Below, one piece after another: positions 27,251 through 37,537 of a DNA stretch of 64,000 bases. The stretch's first letter is position 1, and each line of letters opens with the position of its first letter. The notes under the pieces were generated by a model that did no database searches, was not told where the DNA came from, and worked only from the letters and a program-made list of their open reading frames with translations. Position numbers and translations under genes: made by a program. Origin of the DNA: Bacillus sp. FJAT-25509 (lineage in GTDB: Bacteria; Bacillota; Bacilli; Bacillales; Bacillaceae_G); NCBI RefSeq assembly GCF_001420605.1, contig NZ_LJIZ01000033.1, forward strand, positions 62,001-126,000, given 5' to 3'.

Positions 27251-27952
27251 TTACAGCTTTATTGATTCTAATGATGTATTAGACTTATTTTTTCTAGTTT
27301 TTCGTTTTTTACCACGACTCACATCCAAAGAATCTTCAAGCTTTTTAACTCCAAACGTAATAATTAGTACAAGCGCAAGATAATATAAACCTACTACAAT
27401 ATATGTATTCATCTGTTCAAAGTTAGAGGCAGCCTCACTTAGTCCTGCTCCCCATAAATCTTGCATCCCTACATATGCTACAAGTGAAGAATCTTTTAAT
27501 CCAATGATAAATTGATTACCAAGAGTAGGAATCGCAATTTTAAATGCTTGAGGTAGTACGATTCTTCTCATTGCTAAAGGTTGGGACATCCCAAGAGAAC
27601 GAGCTGCTTCCAATTGTCCTTTGTCAATTGATTGAATTGAACCACGAAAGATTTCAGCAATATATGCTCCACTATGCACACCTAACGCGATTGCACCAGC
27701 CCAAAACTGCGAAAATGTAATAATACTAGAAAGTCCGAAATATAAAATGGCGATTTGAACAATAAGTGGTGTCCCACGAATGACAGTAATATAGAGATTA
27801 GCAATATAATTAAGCACTTTAATACGGGAGAGTCTGAAAAATGCAAAAATAAGTCCTATTCCACTTCCCAAAATAGTAGATACGATTGTCAATTTTAATG
27901 TTAATAAAGTTGCGACTAAAAATACATGAAACGTATTTAAAAGTATATGCAT
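27251..27952 (-). CDS. polar amino-acid ABC importer, permease
   Basis: 233 residues with about five membrane helices. It shows the HisMQ-type signature: TVIRGTPLIVQIAILYFGL, GVHSGAYIAEIFRG, GQLEAARSLGMS and RRIVLPQAFKIAIPTLGN (EAA loop). I chose the ATG at 27952 with GTGAGG 6 nt upstream over a GTG 12 bases earlier. It is the last gene of the importer operon. The substrate is unknown among polar amino acids such as Gln, Arg, cystine or His. Confidence 0.8.
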   Translation of the reverse strand: MHILLNTFHVFLVATLLTLKLTIVSTILGSGIGLIFAFFRLSRIKVLNYIANLYITVIRGTPLIVQIAILYFGLSSIITFSQFWAGAIALGVHSGAYIAEIFRGSIQSIDKGQLEAARSLGMSQPLAMRRIVLPQAFKIAIPTLGNQFIIGLKDSSLVAYVGMQDLWGAGLSEAASNFEQMNTYIVVGLYYLALVLIITFGVKKLEDSLDVSRGKKRKTRKNKSNTSLESIKL

Positions 27953-28012
27953 GATGAACCTCACCCCTCATCTTGTCCTAATAGGCTCTTATTTTACGCT
28001 AGTATTCTATTA

Positions 28013-28795
28013 TTATTTATCTTCAAGAATATTGCGACCAAACCACTTTTGACTGATTTTTTCATAAGTTCCATCTTTAATAATTTCATCTAAAGCCTTA
28101 TTAATTTTCTTCTCAAGTTCTTTATCATCTTTCCTTACAGCAATTGCTTGATTATCGTGAGTTAGTGGAGTGCCAACATCTTTAATCTTAGCCTTTCCTT
28201 CTTTAATGACTCTAAAGCCAACCATTTGATCCGTAATGACAGCATCTAGTCTACCAGTTGGAAGATCCATAATAGCCGTTAGATCACTATCGTAATCAAC
28301 TACATTTTCTTTACCAGTATATTTAATCGCTAAATCTTTATATGGACTTGCTTTTACAACGCCAATTTTCTTCCCTTTTAAATCCTCAGCAGATTTGATT
28401 TTCTGGTTATTATCAGCAACAAAAATCTGAGAACCTGAAATATAATATGGATTACTGAAATCAACCACTTTTAATCGTTCATCAGTGATCGTCATACTCC
28501 CCAAAATTGCGTCATACTTATTTGATATTAATCCTTGTACAATTGTTTCCCATGGGTTTGTTACTGGTACAGCTTTCATTCCCATTTTATCTGAAAGTGC
28601 TTTACCAATTTCAACATCAAATCCAGTAAGCTTGCCATCTTCTTTAAAATTAAATGGTTTATATAAACCACTCATCGCATAATGAAATTCTTTTGAACTC
28701 GCTTGATTTCCGGTTTTATCTGCCCCACATCCACTTAGAAACATTGCCCCTGCTATCACTGAAGATAATAAAATACCATGCCAATTCTTTTTCAT
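28013..28795 (-). CDS. amino-acid ABC importer, lipoprotein binding protein
   Basis: 260 residues. The signal peptide ends in a lipobox LSGC (C23). The SBP_bac_3 fold is clear: KPFNFKEDGKLTGFDVEIGK, GSMTITDERLKVVDFSNPYY, LKGKKIGVVKASPYKDLA and AVITDQMVGF. It captures an amino acid outside the membrane for the permease. The ATG at 28795 has GGAGG 8 nt upstream, better than an earlier ATG. It is the middle gene of the operon. Confidence 0.85.
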   Translation of the reverse strand: MKKNWHGILLSSVIAGAMFLSGCGADKTGNQASSKEFHYAMSGLYKPFNFKEDGKLTGFDVEIGKALSDKMGMKAVPVTNPWETIVQGLISNKYDAILGSMTITDERLKVVDFSNPYYISGSQIFVADNNQKIKSAEDLKGKKIGVVKASPYKDLAIKYTGKENVVDYDSDLTAIMDLPTGRLDAVITDQMVGFRVIKEGKAKIKDVGTPLTHDNQAIAVRKDDKELEKKINKALDEIIKDGTYEKISQKWFGRNILEDK

Positions 28796-28822
28796 TACAC
28801 ATACCTCCATCATTTTTTTAAA

Positions 28823-29551
28823 TTATAAAATACTATTAAGAAATTGTTTTGTTCTTTCATTTTGTGGATTTTCAAAAAACTGTTTAGGTGTACCCTCCTC
28901 TAAAATTAAACCTTCCTTCATGAATAAAACTCGATCTGCTACACCTCGAGCAAAGCCCATTTCGTGAGTAACTACAACCATTGTCATTCCTTCACTTGCT
29001 AACTGTTTCATAACCTGAAGAACCTCTCCAACCAGTTCGGGATCTAATGCTGAAGTAGGCTCATCAAACAGCATTACCCTCGGGTTCATCGCAAGTGCAC
29101 GTGCAATAGCAACCCTTTGTTTTTGTCCTCCTGATAACATTTCTGGATATTCATCCGCCTTATCTGTCAGTCCAACCTTCTCCAGTAAAACATAAGCAAT
29201 CTCTTTTGCTTCACTCTTTTTCATTCCTTTAACATGAATAGGAGCTTCAATTATATTTTCTAAAACAGTTTTATGCGGAAAGAGATTGAAATGTTGAAAA
29301 ACCATACCAACCTCCGACCGAATTTTATTCAAATCTGTTTTGCCAGGTTGAACCAACACACCTTCAAAATAAATTTCTCCCTTATCATTAATCTCTAAGA
29401 AGTTTAAACATCTCAAAAGGGTACTCTTTCCCGATCCACTTGCTCCTAATAAAACAACCACTTCTTTTTCTTTAATCGTTAAATCAATTCCTTTTAATAC
29501 TTGTAAAGGCCCAAATGATTTACTTACACTTTTGATCTTAATCATATTCAT
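28823..29551 (-). CDS. amino-acid ABC importer, ATPase
   Basis: 242 residues of the GlnQ/HisP class. Walker A is GASGSGKS, the signature [16 protein letters not shown], Walker [15 protein letters not shown], and the H-loop [16 protein letters not shown]. The usual [20 protein letters not shown]-loop is intact. Two ATGs compete: 29551 (4 nt from GGAGGG) and 29545 (10 nt). It is first in the operon, an unusual but known order, followed by the binding protein and the permease. Confidence 0.85.
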   Translation of the reverse strand: MNMIKIKSVSKSFGPLQVLKGIDLTIKEKEVVVLLGASGSGKSTLLRCLNFLEINDKGEIYFEGVLVQPGKTDLNKIRSEVGMVFQHFNLFPHKTVLENIIEAPIHVKGMKKSEAKEIAYVLLEKVGLTDKADEYPEMLSGGQKQRVAIARALAMNPRVMLFDEPTSALDPELVGEVLQVMKQLASEGMTMVVVTHEMGFARGVADRVLFMKEGLILEEGTPKQFFENPQNERTKQFLNSIL

Positions 29552-29731
29552 TCAACCCTCCCACTGAGTAAATAAATACTTTTTCCACAATGCGGAAACC
29601 ATTTCTATTTTATTAACATTATACACAATTCTGATTATTCCGTCATTAAGTAATTTTATTTCGACAATTTAGTACAATTTTCATAAGTAAATGTTACAAA
29701 TCTTTCCAATCACCCTAATCTAGGCGAATGC

Positions 29732-29752
29732 ATATATTGTTAGCCAATATAT
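29732..29752. promoter_or_regulatory. inverted repeat before the permease gene
   Basis: ATATATTG and CAATATAT form a perfect 8-bp inverted repeat with a 5-bp spacer, lying 22 bases before the start of the permease gene. It may be an operator or a leader hairpin in the divergent intergenic region. Confidence 0.35.
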
Positions 29753-29774
29753 GTATCGAAAGGAGGCTATTCTC

Positions 29775-31157
29775 ATGCATGTCGATTTAACAGCCATCCA
29801 TTGGCTTTATGTAGCATTTATAGGTTTAATTATTTTATTTTTAATTCTTAGACGTGACACAAGCCTAGTCTGCCTCGCAGGCATTTTCCTACTTGGTCTG
29901 GTCGCAACTGATTCACTTTCAAGTTCCGTCAGTATCTTGTTTTCAAGTTTTATATACGCCATAACTGAATTACTTTCTACAATTCTAGTAATCTCGATTA
30001 TTGTTTCTATGAGTAAAGCTTTAACTGATAGTGGAGTGCATCAGGCACTCATCAGTCCATTTACAAAGGTGATGCGAAACGCCACACTTGCTTACTGGAC
30101 GATTGGTATTGTGATGATGGTTGTATCTTGGTTTTTCTGGCCGTCACCTGCAGTAGCTTTAATAGGTGCGGTTTTACTTCCAGTTGCTTTAAGAGTTGGT
30201 TTACCAGCATTAGGTGTTGCAATGGCGATGAACTTATTCGGTCATGGGATTGCTCTTTCAAGTGATTACGTAATTCAAGGTGCCCCGAAACTAACAGCTG
30301 ATGCGGCTGGTATTCCGGTTTCAGCTGTTATACATGCTAGTATCCCACTTGTGATCGTAATGGGTGTTGTGACAACTGTAGTTGCTTTTTACTTCTTAAA
30401 ACGTGATATGAAAAGAGGACTTTTAACAGTAGAATTACCTGAAGAAGATACGAAAACTGAAAACTATTTACTTTCTTCTACGCAACAAAAATGGATGGCC
30501 GCTCTTGTTTTCATTTTATTTGCAGTGGATATTTGGGCGATGGTTCATTTCAATTTACAAGGTGGAGATGCAACCGCATTAATCGGGGGTACTTCACTTA
30601 TTATCCTTTCGATCCTATCCATGTTGGGGCATAGAAACAAAGGATTTGAAGAAGTAACAAACTATTTAATTCATGGATTTAAATTCGGGTTTAAAGTATT
30701 TGGTCCGGTTATTCCAATTGCTGCTTTCTTCTATCTTGGGGATAGTGGATTTACGGCGATTATAGGGGATTACTTGCCAAAAGGGTCGAATGGAATTGTG
30801 AATGATTTAGGTTTTGCTTTGGCGCATGCAGTACCAGTAAACCCTGGAGTTGCGGGAGTGACATTGACTACGGTTGGGGCAATTACTGGGTTGGATGGAT
30901 CTGGATTCTCTGGGATTTCTCTTGCAGGTTCCGTTGCATCGTTATTTGCTACGGCGATCGGTCATGGGATTGCAACTTTGACTGCTATGGGGCAAATTGC
31001 GGCGATTTGGGTTGGTGGAGGAACATTGATTCCTTGGGCGTTGATTCCTGCGGCGGCTATTTGTAATGTTAGTCCGTTTGAGTTGGCTAGACGGAATTTG
31101 GTTCCTGTTTTGATTGGGTTGGCTGTTACTACTGTTGTTGCGATTTTCTTGATATAA
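29775..31157 (+). CDS. 12-TM permease of the ion transporter type
   Basis: 460 residues with about 12 hydrophobic helices (for example WLYVAFIGLIILFLILRR, FFWPSPAVALIGAVLLPVA, LIPWALIPAAAICNVSPF). Glycine- and proline-rich half-helices and repeated architecture recall citrate/gluconate (IT superfamily) carriers, but I could not assign a substrate. I chose the ATG at 29775 because AAAGGAGG lies 8 nt before it; an ATG 24 bases earlier contains that site. It is divergent from the amino-acid importer. Confidence 0.65.
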   Translation: MHVDLTAIHWLYVAFIGLIILFLILRRDTSLVCLAGIFLLGLVATDSLSSSVSILFSSFIYAITELLSTILVISIIVSMSKALTDSGVHQALISPFTKVMRNATLAYWTIGIVMMVVSWFFWPSPAVALIGAVLLPVALRVGLPALGVAMAMNLFGHGIALSSDYVIQGAPKLTADAAGIPVSAVIHASIPLVIVMGVVTTVVAFYFLKRDMKRGLLTVELPEEDTKTENYLLSSTQQKWMAALVFILFAVDIWAMVHFNLQGGDATALIGGTSLIILSILSMLGHRNKGFEEVTNYLIHGFKFGFKVFGPVIPIAAFFYLGDSGFTAIIGDYLPKGSNGIVNDLGFALAHAVPVNPGVAGVTLTTVGAITGLDGSGFSGISLAGSVASLFATAIGHGIATLTAMGQIAAIWVGGGTLIPWALIPAAAICNVSPFELARRNLVPVLIGLAVTTVVAIFLI

Positions 31158-31224
31158 AAAGTTATATAGATTGGATAAAAAAATACCGAGTTATTAAATA
31201 AATGATAAAATCAATAAATTATGA

Positions 31225-31266
31225 CAAAAAATTTAAAGGCGATTCTCAAAATTTTGAGATCGCCCT
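31225..31266. terminator. bidirectional terminator
   Basis: GGCGAT/ATCGCC with an inner self-complementary CTCAAAATTTTGAG. The minus-strand tail TTTAAATTTTTT serves the SIR2 gene; it may also stop the + strand permease. Confidence 0.65.
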
Positions 31267-31298
31267 ATTATAAAAAATTTGTTATTTATTTCTATATA

Positions 31299-34200
31299 CT
31301 AATCAAAGAAAGAAGTCAGATATCTTTTTCTATGTTTGTTTCCAGCTTGTTTTAAGACTATTTTTAAGTTTAACTTAAGTATCTCATGCTCTGTTTCTAA
31401 TAATGGAAATAAATACTTCTCAATAAATGATTCACTAGCAATTTTACCTATAGTAGAATCCCATAAACTAAGTCTTCTTTTTTTATACAACTGTCCAACT
31501 AAATAATCAAGTGCATCAGGTGAAAATTCGTCAGTAGTTAAGTTAGTAACACTATATATATAATGATTAGATAGAAAATCTCTAAATTCACATTTAGAAC
31601 TATTAAATAATTCTATTATTTTATGTGTCGACTTATTAGTATGTTCACATAAAAATTCACCAAGAAGATATTTTAACCAATATCTATTTTCTTCATTTTC
31701 ATCTGATGTAGAGACTAGTTTTTCCCAACTCAGTATATATAAAAATAACTCCCAAGTTATTTCGAATTTCACTTCATTATCACGAATTGAATTTAAAAAT
31801 GATAAAATCAAATTGACATTTTCCGAATAAAATATTTTCTCAATTAGTTCTATATTATTTTCCCAATCTAAATTTTCAAAACCATTAAGAATTGAAGAGG
31901 AACATGTTTCATTTAATACTAAATTTCCAATACCCTCCCAAAATTTTTTATAATATTTTTCTTCTATATCCTTTAGTACATATAAAATAACTAATTGCTC
32001 TTTTTCGTCAGAACTAGATAATAGATACTTTAAATAATGCATAAATTCAGGTCGTAAATTACATATCCCTTTAAGTAGAGCCGGTATAAAGGAACTATTT
32101 TCTCCTAAATCTTCTATTCTATTTAATATATTTTTAATAATCTTTTCGCTTAGGCAACTTGAATCAAAATTCTTTGAAAAAGTGATTGAGAAATATAATG
32201 AAGTATAAGCACAACTTATATCACTTTCAACCATCTCAACAAGTAATTCATTTGCCTCTTTTATGTTACAATCTCTTAAATATTCAGATAATATAGTTAA
32301 TTGTAATTTATTTAAATTTTGCCAAGGCAGAAAAAAATCTATTATTTCTTTGTACTGAAATTTTTTTAATATACTCCTAAATGTATTTTCTATTCCTAAA
32401 TTCTTTTCATCACTGTTTAGTTTAATAAGTTCTTTTATCAATTCTCCACAACTTTCAATAGTCAAATATTTATTAATAGCGGTTCCCATATAATTTCCAA
32501 AATTAAAATCATTATTTTTAATAAACATTTCTTTTAATAAAACTGGAAATATTTCTTGATCTCCGTTCTCTGCAAGAAGTTTTGCTGCAACACCACCTAA
32601 AGAATTTCCAAATTTCATTATTTTTATTAATGAATCAAAATGTTTTTCGTTTATAGGTAGTTTTCTCAACAAATAATCTATATTAACAAATCTCATCTTA
32701 TTGTTATTTTCGCCATAACTTTTAATAATAAAATTAAGTATTTTTGTTACAATTTCATCTCTATTAATTTCAATGTATTTTACAGCTTTTAATAATAATT
32801 CAAAATCTGTTTCAAAGATTTGATCTATAAATGAAGTTGCATTTTCTTCGTCTAAGAAACCTAATGCAAGTAATAGTGTTTGATCCCACCTTGTTTGCTT
32901 AAGGCATTTATCAAGTAGGTTAGGTGTTACACGATATATTCTTGCCATTTCCATCGCTGCTAGATATTCAGTAATGGATTGATGAAAAAATGAAACTCTA
33001 CTCCCTGGTAATGGGACAAATAATTGTACTGACTCTATTAACCAATTAATTATACTTTGTTCAGTAATCCCCTTTATATTTTGTCTATTCAAAAAACTTT
33101 TAACTTTAGTAATAACATCAGTATAATGCAAAGCCTCAACACCATCATCCATTGCTTGATATGCTATATTTCTTAATGGCTCCGATAAATCAATCTGAAT
33201 ATTAAATTGATTATGGAAATCATTATTAAGAAGATCAAAATATGATTTGTACAAATCATTTGGTGTTGGTCTTTCAGGTAAAATTATTTTTTCTTGATGA
33301 AATAACTTGAAAAAAAATGGTTGTCTTAATAGTGAAATTACTTCTTCTTTCAAATATCCATTTATTACTATTCCTTTTTTTGTTATATATTTTTCTACAA
33401 ATTTATAATCTATCTCTTGAATAATATATTCATCAAAATTATATTTTGCAAGACCTTCAGTAGATCTTGATCCTATTAAAACTCGACAATCGATAGAATC
33501 ATTTAAAAATACAGAAAAATCTTCTTCAAAATTATTTTTATATAGTTCACTAGGTATTTCATTAAATGAATCTAGAATAATCACTACTTTAACAAGTTTC
33601 TTAATTCTTTTAAAATCCATACCATTTGGTAATTGATTTTCAATCATTCCCATAATATCGCCATCATACAATTTTAAATCTAAATATATAGGAAGGACTA
33701 AATTTTCGTTTATTTCTTCTGAAATAATTTTCGATTGCAAAATGTTAGCAAGTTGTGTGCAGTAGTTTTTAAAACTATGAGTCTTACCTGAACCTGGACT
33801 TCCAATTATTAAAGCGTTTGTATTATTTTCAAATAGAAACTGATCAATACTTTGCTTATAATACATATTACTATTTTCCTTACTAATGTTCAGTGGAAAT
33901 TTTAAACCATCAAAATCCATAATTTTAAAATTTACCCCAGCGGAATATCTTACTAGTGATAACACTTCTGTATCAGAAACTTTATCGCTTTCATTTGGAA
34001 TTATCATTTGATTTTCTTCATCATTCTCGTTTTGGGTTAATTGTTCAATAAATTCAAGAAGTTTAGAGTGATTTTTTTGTCCATTACTTAATGTTGTTGT
34101 TTCATAACTAATAATTCGAATACCAAATTCTCTAAAATAATAATCTTGTTTTTCTTTAGATACGTCAGGTAAAATTGCGTAGTGTGATGAAGGAAAACCT

Positions 34201-34904
34201 TTAAAATTATTATGTATTATTTCTATAATACGTATAAAATCCGGATCTTCTAAACTATAACCCATAAAAACTACTGGTCTAGTAGCTAATATTTTCTCCA
34301 TCGTATAAAGAGTATACTTTTTTTCATCATATAAAGATTTGTAATGTTTAAGTGAAAGAATTATACTTTCAGTATCATCTAGGTCACCGTGTGGTTTAAA
34401 AATATAATCTTTAGCCCTATGTTGTACGATTGAGGCACAATCAACTTGTTGTCTATTCGTAATAGGCTGAAAATGAAGATTTTTCCTATGTTCCCTAAGT
34501 GTCTCTTCAAGCAATTGATCATAATTTGTAGTGATAAAACAACGAGGTCCTAAATTTACAATTTTTTTATGGATTTCATGATAAGAAGCTTCACCTGCAC
34601 GACAAACATTTCTTATAAATTGTTTAAATAATTGTTTATCGTTTTCTATATAATTTAGTGCTATATCGGCTGCTTCTAAAAGCTTATTATTCTTTATTTC
34701 CTTAATTACAGGAGAAGGATCAAAACCTTCTTTTTTCACAAAATCAGCAAGTTCATATAATAGCGTTGACCAACTTGGTAATCCTGACCATAATGAAATG
34801 CCAGACCCTATAAATAATACAGTACCTTCTTCTCGTAGTATTTTTTTTATTTTTTCTATAATATATGTTCTTTCAGAATTAACATCAGTTACATTTAAAT
34901 TCAT
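31299..34904 (-). CDS. SIR2-STAND NTPase with C-terminal repeats (Avs5-like)
   Basis: About 1,201 residues. Residues 1-280 are a SIR2_2 NADase domain: LFIGSGISLWSGLPSW, TTNYDQLLEE, the catalytic-His motif KPHGDLDD, and FMGYSLEDPDF. A STAND/NACHT-like NTPase follows, with Walker A IIGSPGSGKTHS and Walker B VVIILDSFNEI. The last 550 or so residues are leucine-rich helices likely to form a HEAT/TPR-like sensor. This order matches Avs5-type antiviral STAND proteins, where recognising a phage protein triggers NAD+ depletion. I chose the ATG at 34904 with AAGGAG upstream. It stands alone with its own terminator. Confidence 0.8.
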   Translation of the reverse strand: MNLNVTDVNSERTYIIEKIKKILREEGTVLFIGSGISLWSGLPSWSTLLYELADFVKKEGFDPSPVIKEIKNNKLLEAADIALNYIENDKQLFKQFIRNVCRAGEASYHEIHKKIVNLGPRCFITTNYDQLLEETLREHRKNLHFQPITNRQQVDCASIVQHRAKDYIFKPHGDLDDTESIILSLKHYKSLYDEKKYTLYTMEKILATRPVVFMGYSLEDPDFIRIIEIIHNNFKGFPSSHYAILPDVSKEKQDYYFREFGIRIISYETTTLSNGQKNHSKLLEFIEQLTQNENDEENQMIIPNESDKVSDTEVLSLVRYSAGVNFKIMDFDGLKFPLNISKENSNMYYKQSIDQFLFENNTNALIIGSPGSGKTHSFKNYCTQLANILQSKIISEEINENLVLPIYLDLKLYDGDIMGMIENQLPNGMDFKRIKKLVKVVIILDSFNEIPSELYKNNFEEDFSVFLNDSIDCRVLIGSRSTEGLAKYNFDEYIIQEIDYKFVEKYITKKGIVINGYLKEEVISLLRQPFFFKLFHQEKIILPERPTPNDLYKSYFDLLNNDFHNQFNIQIDLSEPLRNIAYQAMDDGVEALHYTDVITKVKSFLNRQNIKGITEQSIINWLIESVQLFVPLPGSRVSFFHQSITEYLAAMEMARIYRVTPNLLDKCLKQTRWDQTLLLALGFLDEENATSFIDQIFETDFELLLKAVKYIEINRDEIVTKILNFIIKSYGENNNKMRFVNIDYLLRKLPINEKHFDSLIKIMKFGNSLGGVAAKLLAENGDQEIFPVLLKEMFIKNNDFNFGNYMGTAINKYLTIESCGELIKELIKLNSDEKNLGIENTFRSILKKFQYKEIIDFFLPWQNLNKLQLTILSEYLRDCNIKEANELLVEMVESDISCAYTSLYFSITFSKNFDSSCLSEKIIKNILNRIEDLGENSSFIPALLKGICNLRPEFMHYLKYLLSSSDEKEQLVILYVLKDIEEKYYKKFWEGIGNLVLNETCSSSILNGFENLDWENNIELIEKIFYSENVNLILSFLNSIRDNEVKFEITWELFLYILSWEKLVSTSDENEENRYWLKYLLGEFLCEHTNKSTHKIIELFNSSKCEFRDFLSNHYIYSVTNLTTDEFSPDALDYLVGQLYKKRRLSLWDSTIGKIASESFIEKYLFPLLETEHEILKLNLKIVLKQAGNKHRKRYLTSFFD

Positions 34905-35408
34905 AATAATTTCTTCTCCTTTCCATTCCAAGTAAAGCTATTTATTATTTAAAGATGAGAAAGTTAGTATGTTTAAATTCCTAACCATCAATTTTGGCTT
35001 TCCAACAAATCTCTTCGATACGCTTCCATTTCGAATTTCCGGACTAAATTATTTGAAAATGAAATTAGTCCTCATTAAAATCTTTAATAATTCCAAACAG
35101 GTCAACCCTTTTATTTAGTACGCTTAATATTCCAATTCTTCCCCTCTCCCTTTAAACATTATTATTATATCAAATGTATTAATTTGGAATAAATATAAAA
35201 ATTTGGAATTATTCATTAATACGCAATTTTCTACTGTTTTAATAAATTATACTGATTTTAAATCGTTATACCTATTAACTTCATCCATATAAACATCCTT
35301 AATTATTTTTTTATTAAAATCATATTATTTAAATTATTAAATAAATAACTAAGTATAAAGGTCTCGTTGGTTTATAATTAATATAAAAAATTATAAGGAG
35401 ATACTTTT
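34905..35408. other. AT-rich divergent intergenic region
   Basis: It lies between the SIR2-STAND and SLATT genes and must hold both promoters. A TATAAT box at about 35371-35376 precedes the SLATT gene, without a clear -35 box. No coding text was found. Confidence 0.35.
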
Positions 35409-35870
35409 ATGAATGAGCAAAAGCAGTTAAGTTATTTAATTAAAGAAGTAAATGTTAACATGGAATTCTTTGAACAAAGGAGAGAACAAAATAAGAAAAA
35501 GGCATTCAGACTTAAATTCTCTTCAATTCTTGCGTCAGCTCTCATTACAGTTCTATTAGGATTAAAAACATTTCATAACGATGTATTAACGGATTTCACT
35601 TTGGTATTAGCTGCGCTTATTACTGTATTTAATGGCGTAGAAGGTTTCTATAATCATAAAGGACTGTGGACTAAAGATGTTAGAACACTAGGCGAATTAA
35701 GAGGTCTAAAGAGGGATCTGGAATTCCTATCTGTAGGTGGAATTAATGAAGGTTTATCTAATGAACTTCTTACTAATTATTTAGAAAGACTTCAAAATAT
35801 TAGTAATGAAGACGTGAGTATGTGGTTCAGCCTAAGAGATGAACAAAACACATCAGAAATTAGTTCTTAA
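35409..35870 (+). CDS. SLATT-domain two-TM protein (DUF4231-like)
   Basis: 153 residues. A polar N-terminal helix (about 1-33) is followed by two membrane helices near 36-54 (FSSILASALITVLLGL) and 62-80 (FTLVLAALITVFNGVEGFY), then an amphipathic C-terminal helical region. This matches SLATT proteins, two-TM effectors predicted to perforate membranes when triggered by a nucleotide-sensing partner. No SMODS or SLOG partner gene is adjacent, but the window's Thoeris ThsA carries a SLOG domain nearby. AAGGAG lies 9 nt before the ATG. Confidence 0.7.
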   Translation: MNEQKQLSYLIKEVNVNMEFFEQRREQNKKKAFRLKFSSILASALITVLLGLKTFHNDVLTDFTLVLAALITVFNGVEGFYNHKGLWTKDVRTLGELRGLKRDLEFLSVGGINEGLSNELLTNYLERLQNISNEDVSMWFSLRDEQNTSEISS

Positions 35871-35944
35871 ATTCTACATATAAACAGAAGTTTTTTTTAC
35901 AAAATTTTAACCTCCATACTCAAATGTACTTTTTTTATAAATGA

Positions 35945-36185
35945 ATTAGCTTTTTGGCTTCAACAGGAGAGCAAACATTAGTCAATGTATATGATTTAAC
36001 TACATTTATAAAACACTTAATCAAGGAATATTCCTTAGACCTAAAAGAGAAAATTTTTTCTATTGTAGATTTAGAAAAATATTGTAAAGACTTGTTCAAG
36101 AGAAATTGATAATATAAGTATTGCATTAAATAGACAAAAACCAATTAAACTTGAAGAAATAACATTCACTATGACATTTGTTTAA
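35945..36185 (+). pseudogene. relic of an unknown gene, C-terminal part
   Basis: Two + strand pieces in different frames read ISFLASTGEQTLVNVYDLTTF then IKHLIKEYSLDLKEKIFSIVDLEKYCKD, and DNISIALNRQKPIKLEEITF to a TAA at 36185. One frameshift separates them near 36110. The text is protein-like but not recognised; no start is present. Confidence 0.4.
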
Positions 36186-36332
36186 TCTATTAATAAATTA
36201 TAATCTTGTAAGATTAGATTCCAACAACTTTAAGTCTAAGACAGTTTAAACAGACTTTAGAAGTTTTCTTTATAAAAGTTAAGAGATCACAATCTGAGGC
36301 TTTGGTTTTTCTCCTAATCGGTGTGTGTAGGG

Positions 36333-36440
36333 AATGAGGATTCTGTTACTGGGGTTGAGGCTATTAATTGTGCTGGTATGTTTTCGGTTGGGTTTATAAA
36401 ACTTTCATCTACAATAGAACTAAATTTAGTTCAAATATAA
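36333..36440 (+). pseudogene. fragment of a beta-phosphoglucomutase-like HAD phosphatase
   Basis: A 35-codon + strand piece opens with NEDSVTGVEAINCAGMFSVGF. This matches HAD motif IV of beta-phosphoglucomutases (FEDSxxGIxAAxxAGM, in which the acidic E-D pair binds Mg). No other HAD motif is found upstream, so the gene has been almost wholly lost. A terminator follows at 36460. Confidence 0.6.
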
Positions 36441-36459
36441 TAAATGAATTGCTAAAGAC

Positions 36460-36496
36460 AAAAGTGGATCTTAATAGTTAGATCCACTTAACTTTA
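36460..36496 (+). terminator. rho-independent terminator
   Basis: A 10-bp stem (AAGTGGATCT/AGATCCACTT) with an 8-base loop and a T-rich tail, just after the HAD fragment. Confidence 0.6.
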
Positions 36497-36799
36497 TTCA
36501 ATATTAGTTTAAAATCTTAAAACATATGAACTCATAACTATTTAAATAATTTTGATCCTTTATTATCAAAATCCTACTTTACAAGATAAGCCTTTTCTTT
36601 TTTTACAAATTTCCTCCAAGATGATTTTTTAATTTCACCTAGAATTTTATTAGTGATTTCACTATCTATGTGGGTTTTTCAACATCTACTTTAAGGGGTG
36701 CAGTCTAACCTACTTTGCTTTTTTTAGGAAATTTAAAAATACTAGTTTTTTTGAAAAGTAAATGTTATTCCGTACCGATTTTAAATCAACATTTAAACT
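36497..36799. other. gap without recognisable genes
   Basis: No coding text or strong hairpin was found in the 300 bases after the thsB stop. Confidence 0.4.
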
Positions 36800-37468
36800 T
36801 TAAACATTTTTAAATATGTTATATTCGTCAATTTTATTTTTAATTTCTAATGATTTATTAATATAAAAATCTATATCTTTTATAAAATTTTCCCATTTAA
36901 CAGAGCGTATATAAGATGCTTCTCCGGTAAAAACTTTTTCCGCGCCATGATTATTACAGTCATTATAATTTGGAGATTTAATATTAAACATGTTATTACT
37001 TAAAATCTTAAATAATGTATGAGTTTTTAATGTTCTACATTTACAATATTCACATGAATTTTCTTTAATATAATACTCATAACTATTATTTTCATCTGGA
37101 ATCACTACTGCTAAGATAGCATTAGAATAACTAGTTCTTCCATTTCTAGAAAGCTCTTTTAATGAATAAGAAATTTCCCAAGGGATCCATTGCTCTACCT
37201 CTTGAGAATTATCTTTCATATTTTTCGATATTAATACAATAGTAATACTACTATCATATATTTTATCTTTAAGTTTAGTCCAAATAGTTTCATCTTTAAA
37301 ATCACTTAGATCTTCACCATCTGCTTCACCTTTATTCACATGATCTTCCTCATATAACTTTTGTTGAATTTCATCAACGTAATCTCTAGCTTTAGTTTCC
37401 AATATATTATTTAGTGGATAAACACTACTATCATTATATTTATATGATATAAAAATTTTTCTTCCCAA
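36800..37468 (-). CDS. thsB: Thoeris ThsB, TIR-like NAD-cyclising sensor
   Basis: 222 residues. [10 protein letters not shown] at the N-terminus and [20 protein letters not shown] then LISKNMK match the ThsB TIR-like family; [13 protein letters not shown] carries the likely catalytic Glu. ThsB senses infection and converts NAD+ to a cyclic ADP-ribose isomer that activates ThsA. A cysteine cluster (CEYCKC) near residue 140 is an extra feature. The start is a TTG with AGGAG 9 nt upstream. It follows thsA in the same direction after 69 bases, so the pair forms one unit. Confidence 0.85.
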   Translation of the reverse strand: MGRKIFISYKYNDSSVYPLNNILETKARDYVDEIQQKLYEEDHVNKGEADGEDLSDFKDETIWTKLKDKIYDSSITIVLISKNMKDNSQEVEQWIPWEISYSLKELSRNGRTSYSNAILAVVIPDENNSYEYYIKENSCEYCKCRTLKTHTLFKILSNNMFNIKSPNYNDCNNHGAEKVFTGEASYIRSVKWENFIKDIDFYINKSLEIKNKIDEYNIFKNV

Positions 37469-37537
37469 TATAACATTCTCCTATATATAAACTACTTATA
37501 AATCACACTTTTATAATTAATATGATTAGTAGATATA

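Noticed and set aside
29775-31157. Naming the permease as a gluconate or citrate carrier
   Set aside because: The architecture fits the superfamily, but no substrate-specific motif could be read.
35935-36144. 69-codon minus-strand open frame
   Set aside because: It is the antisense of a clearer + strand relic (35945-36185) and has no ribosome binding site.
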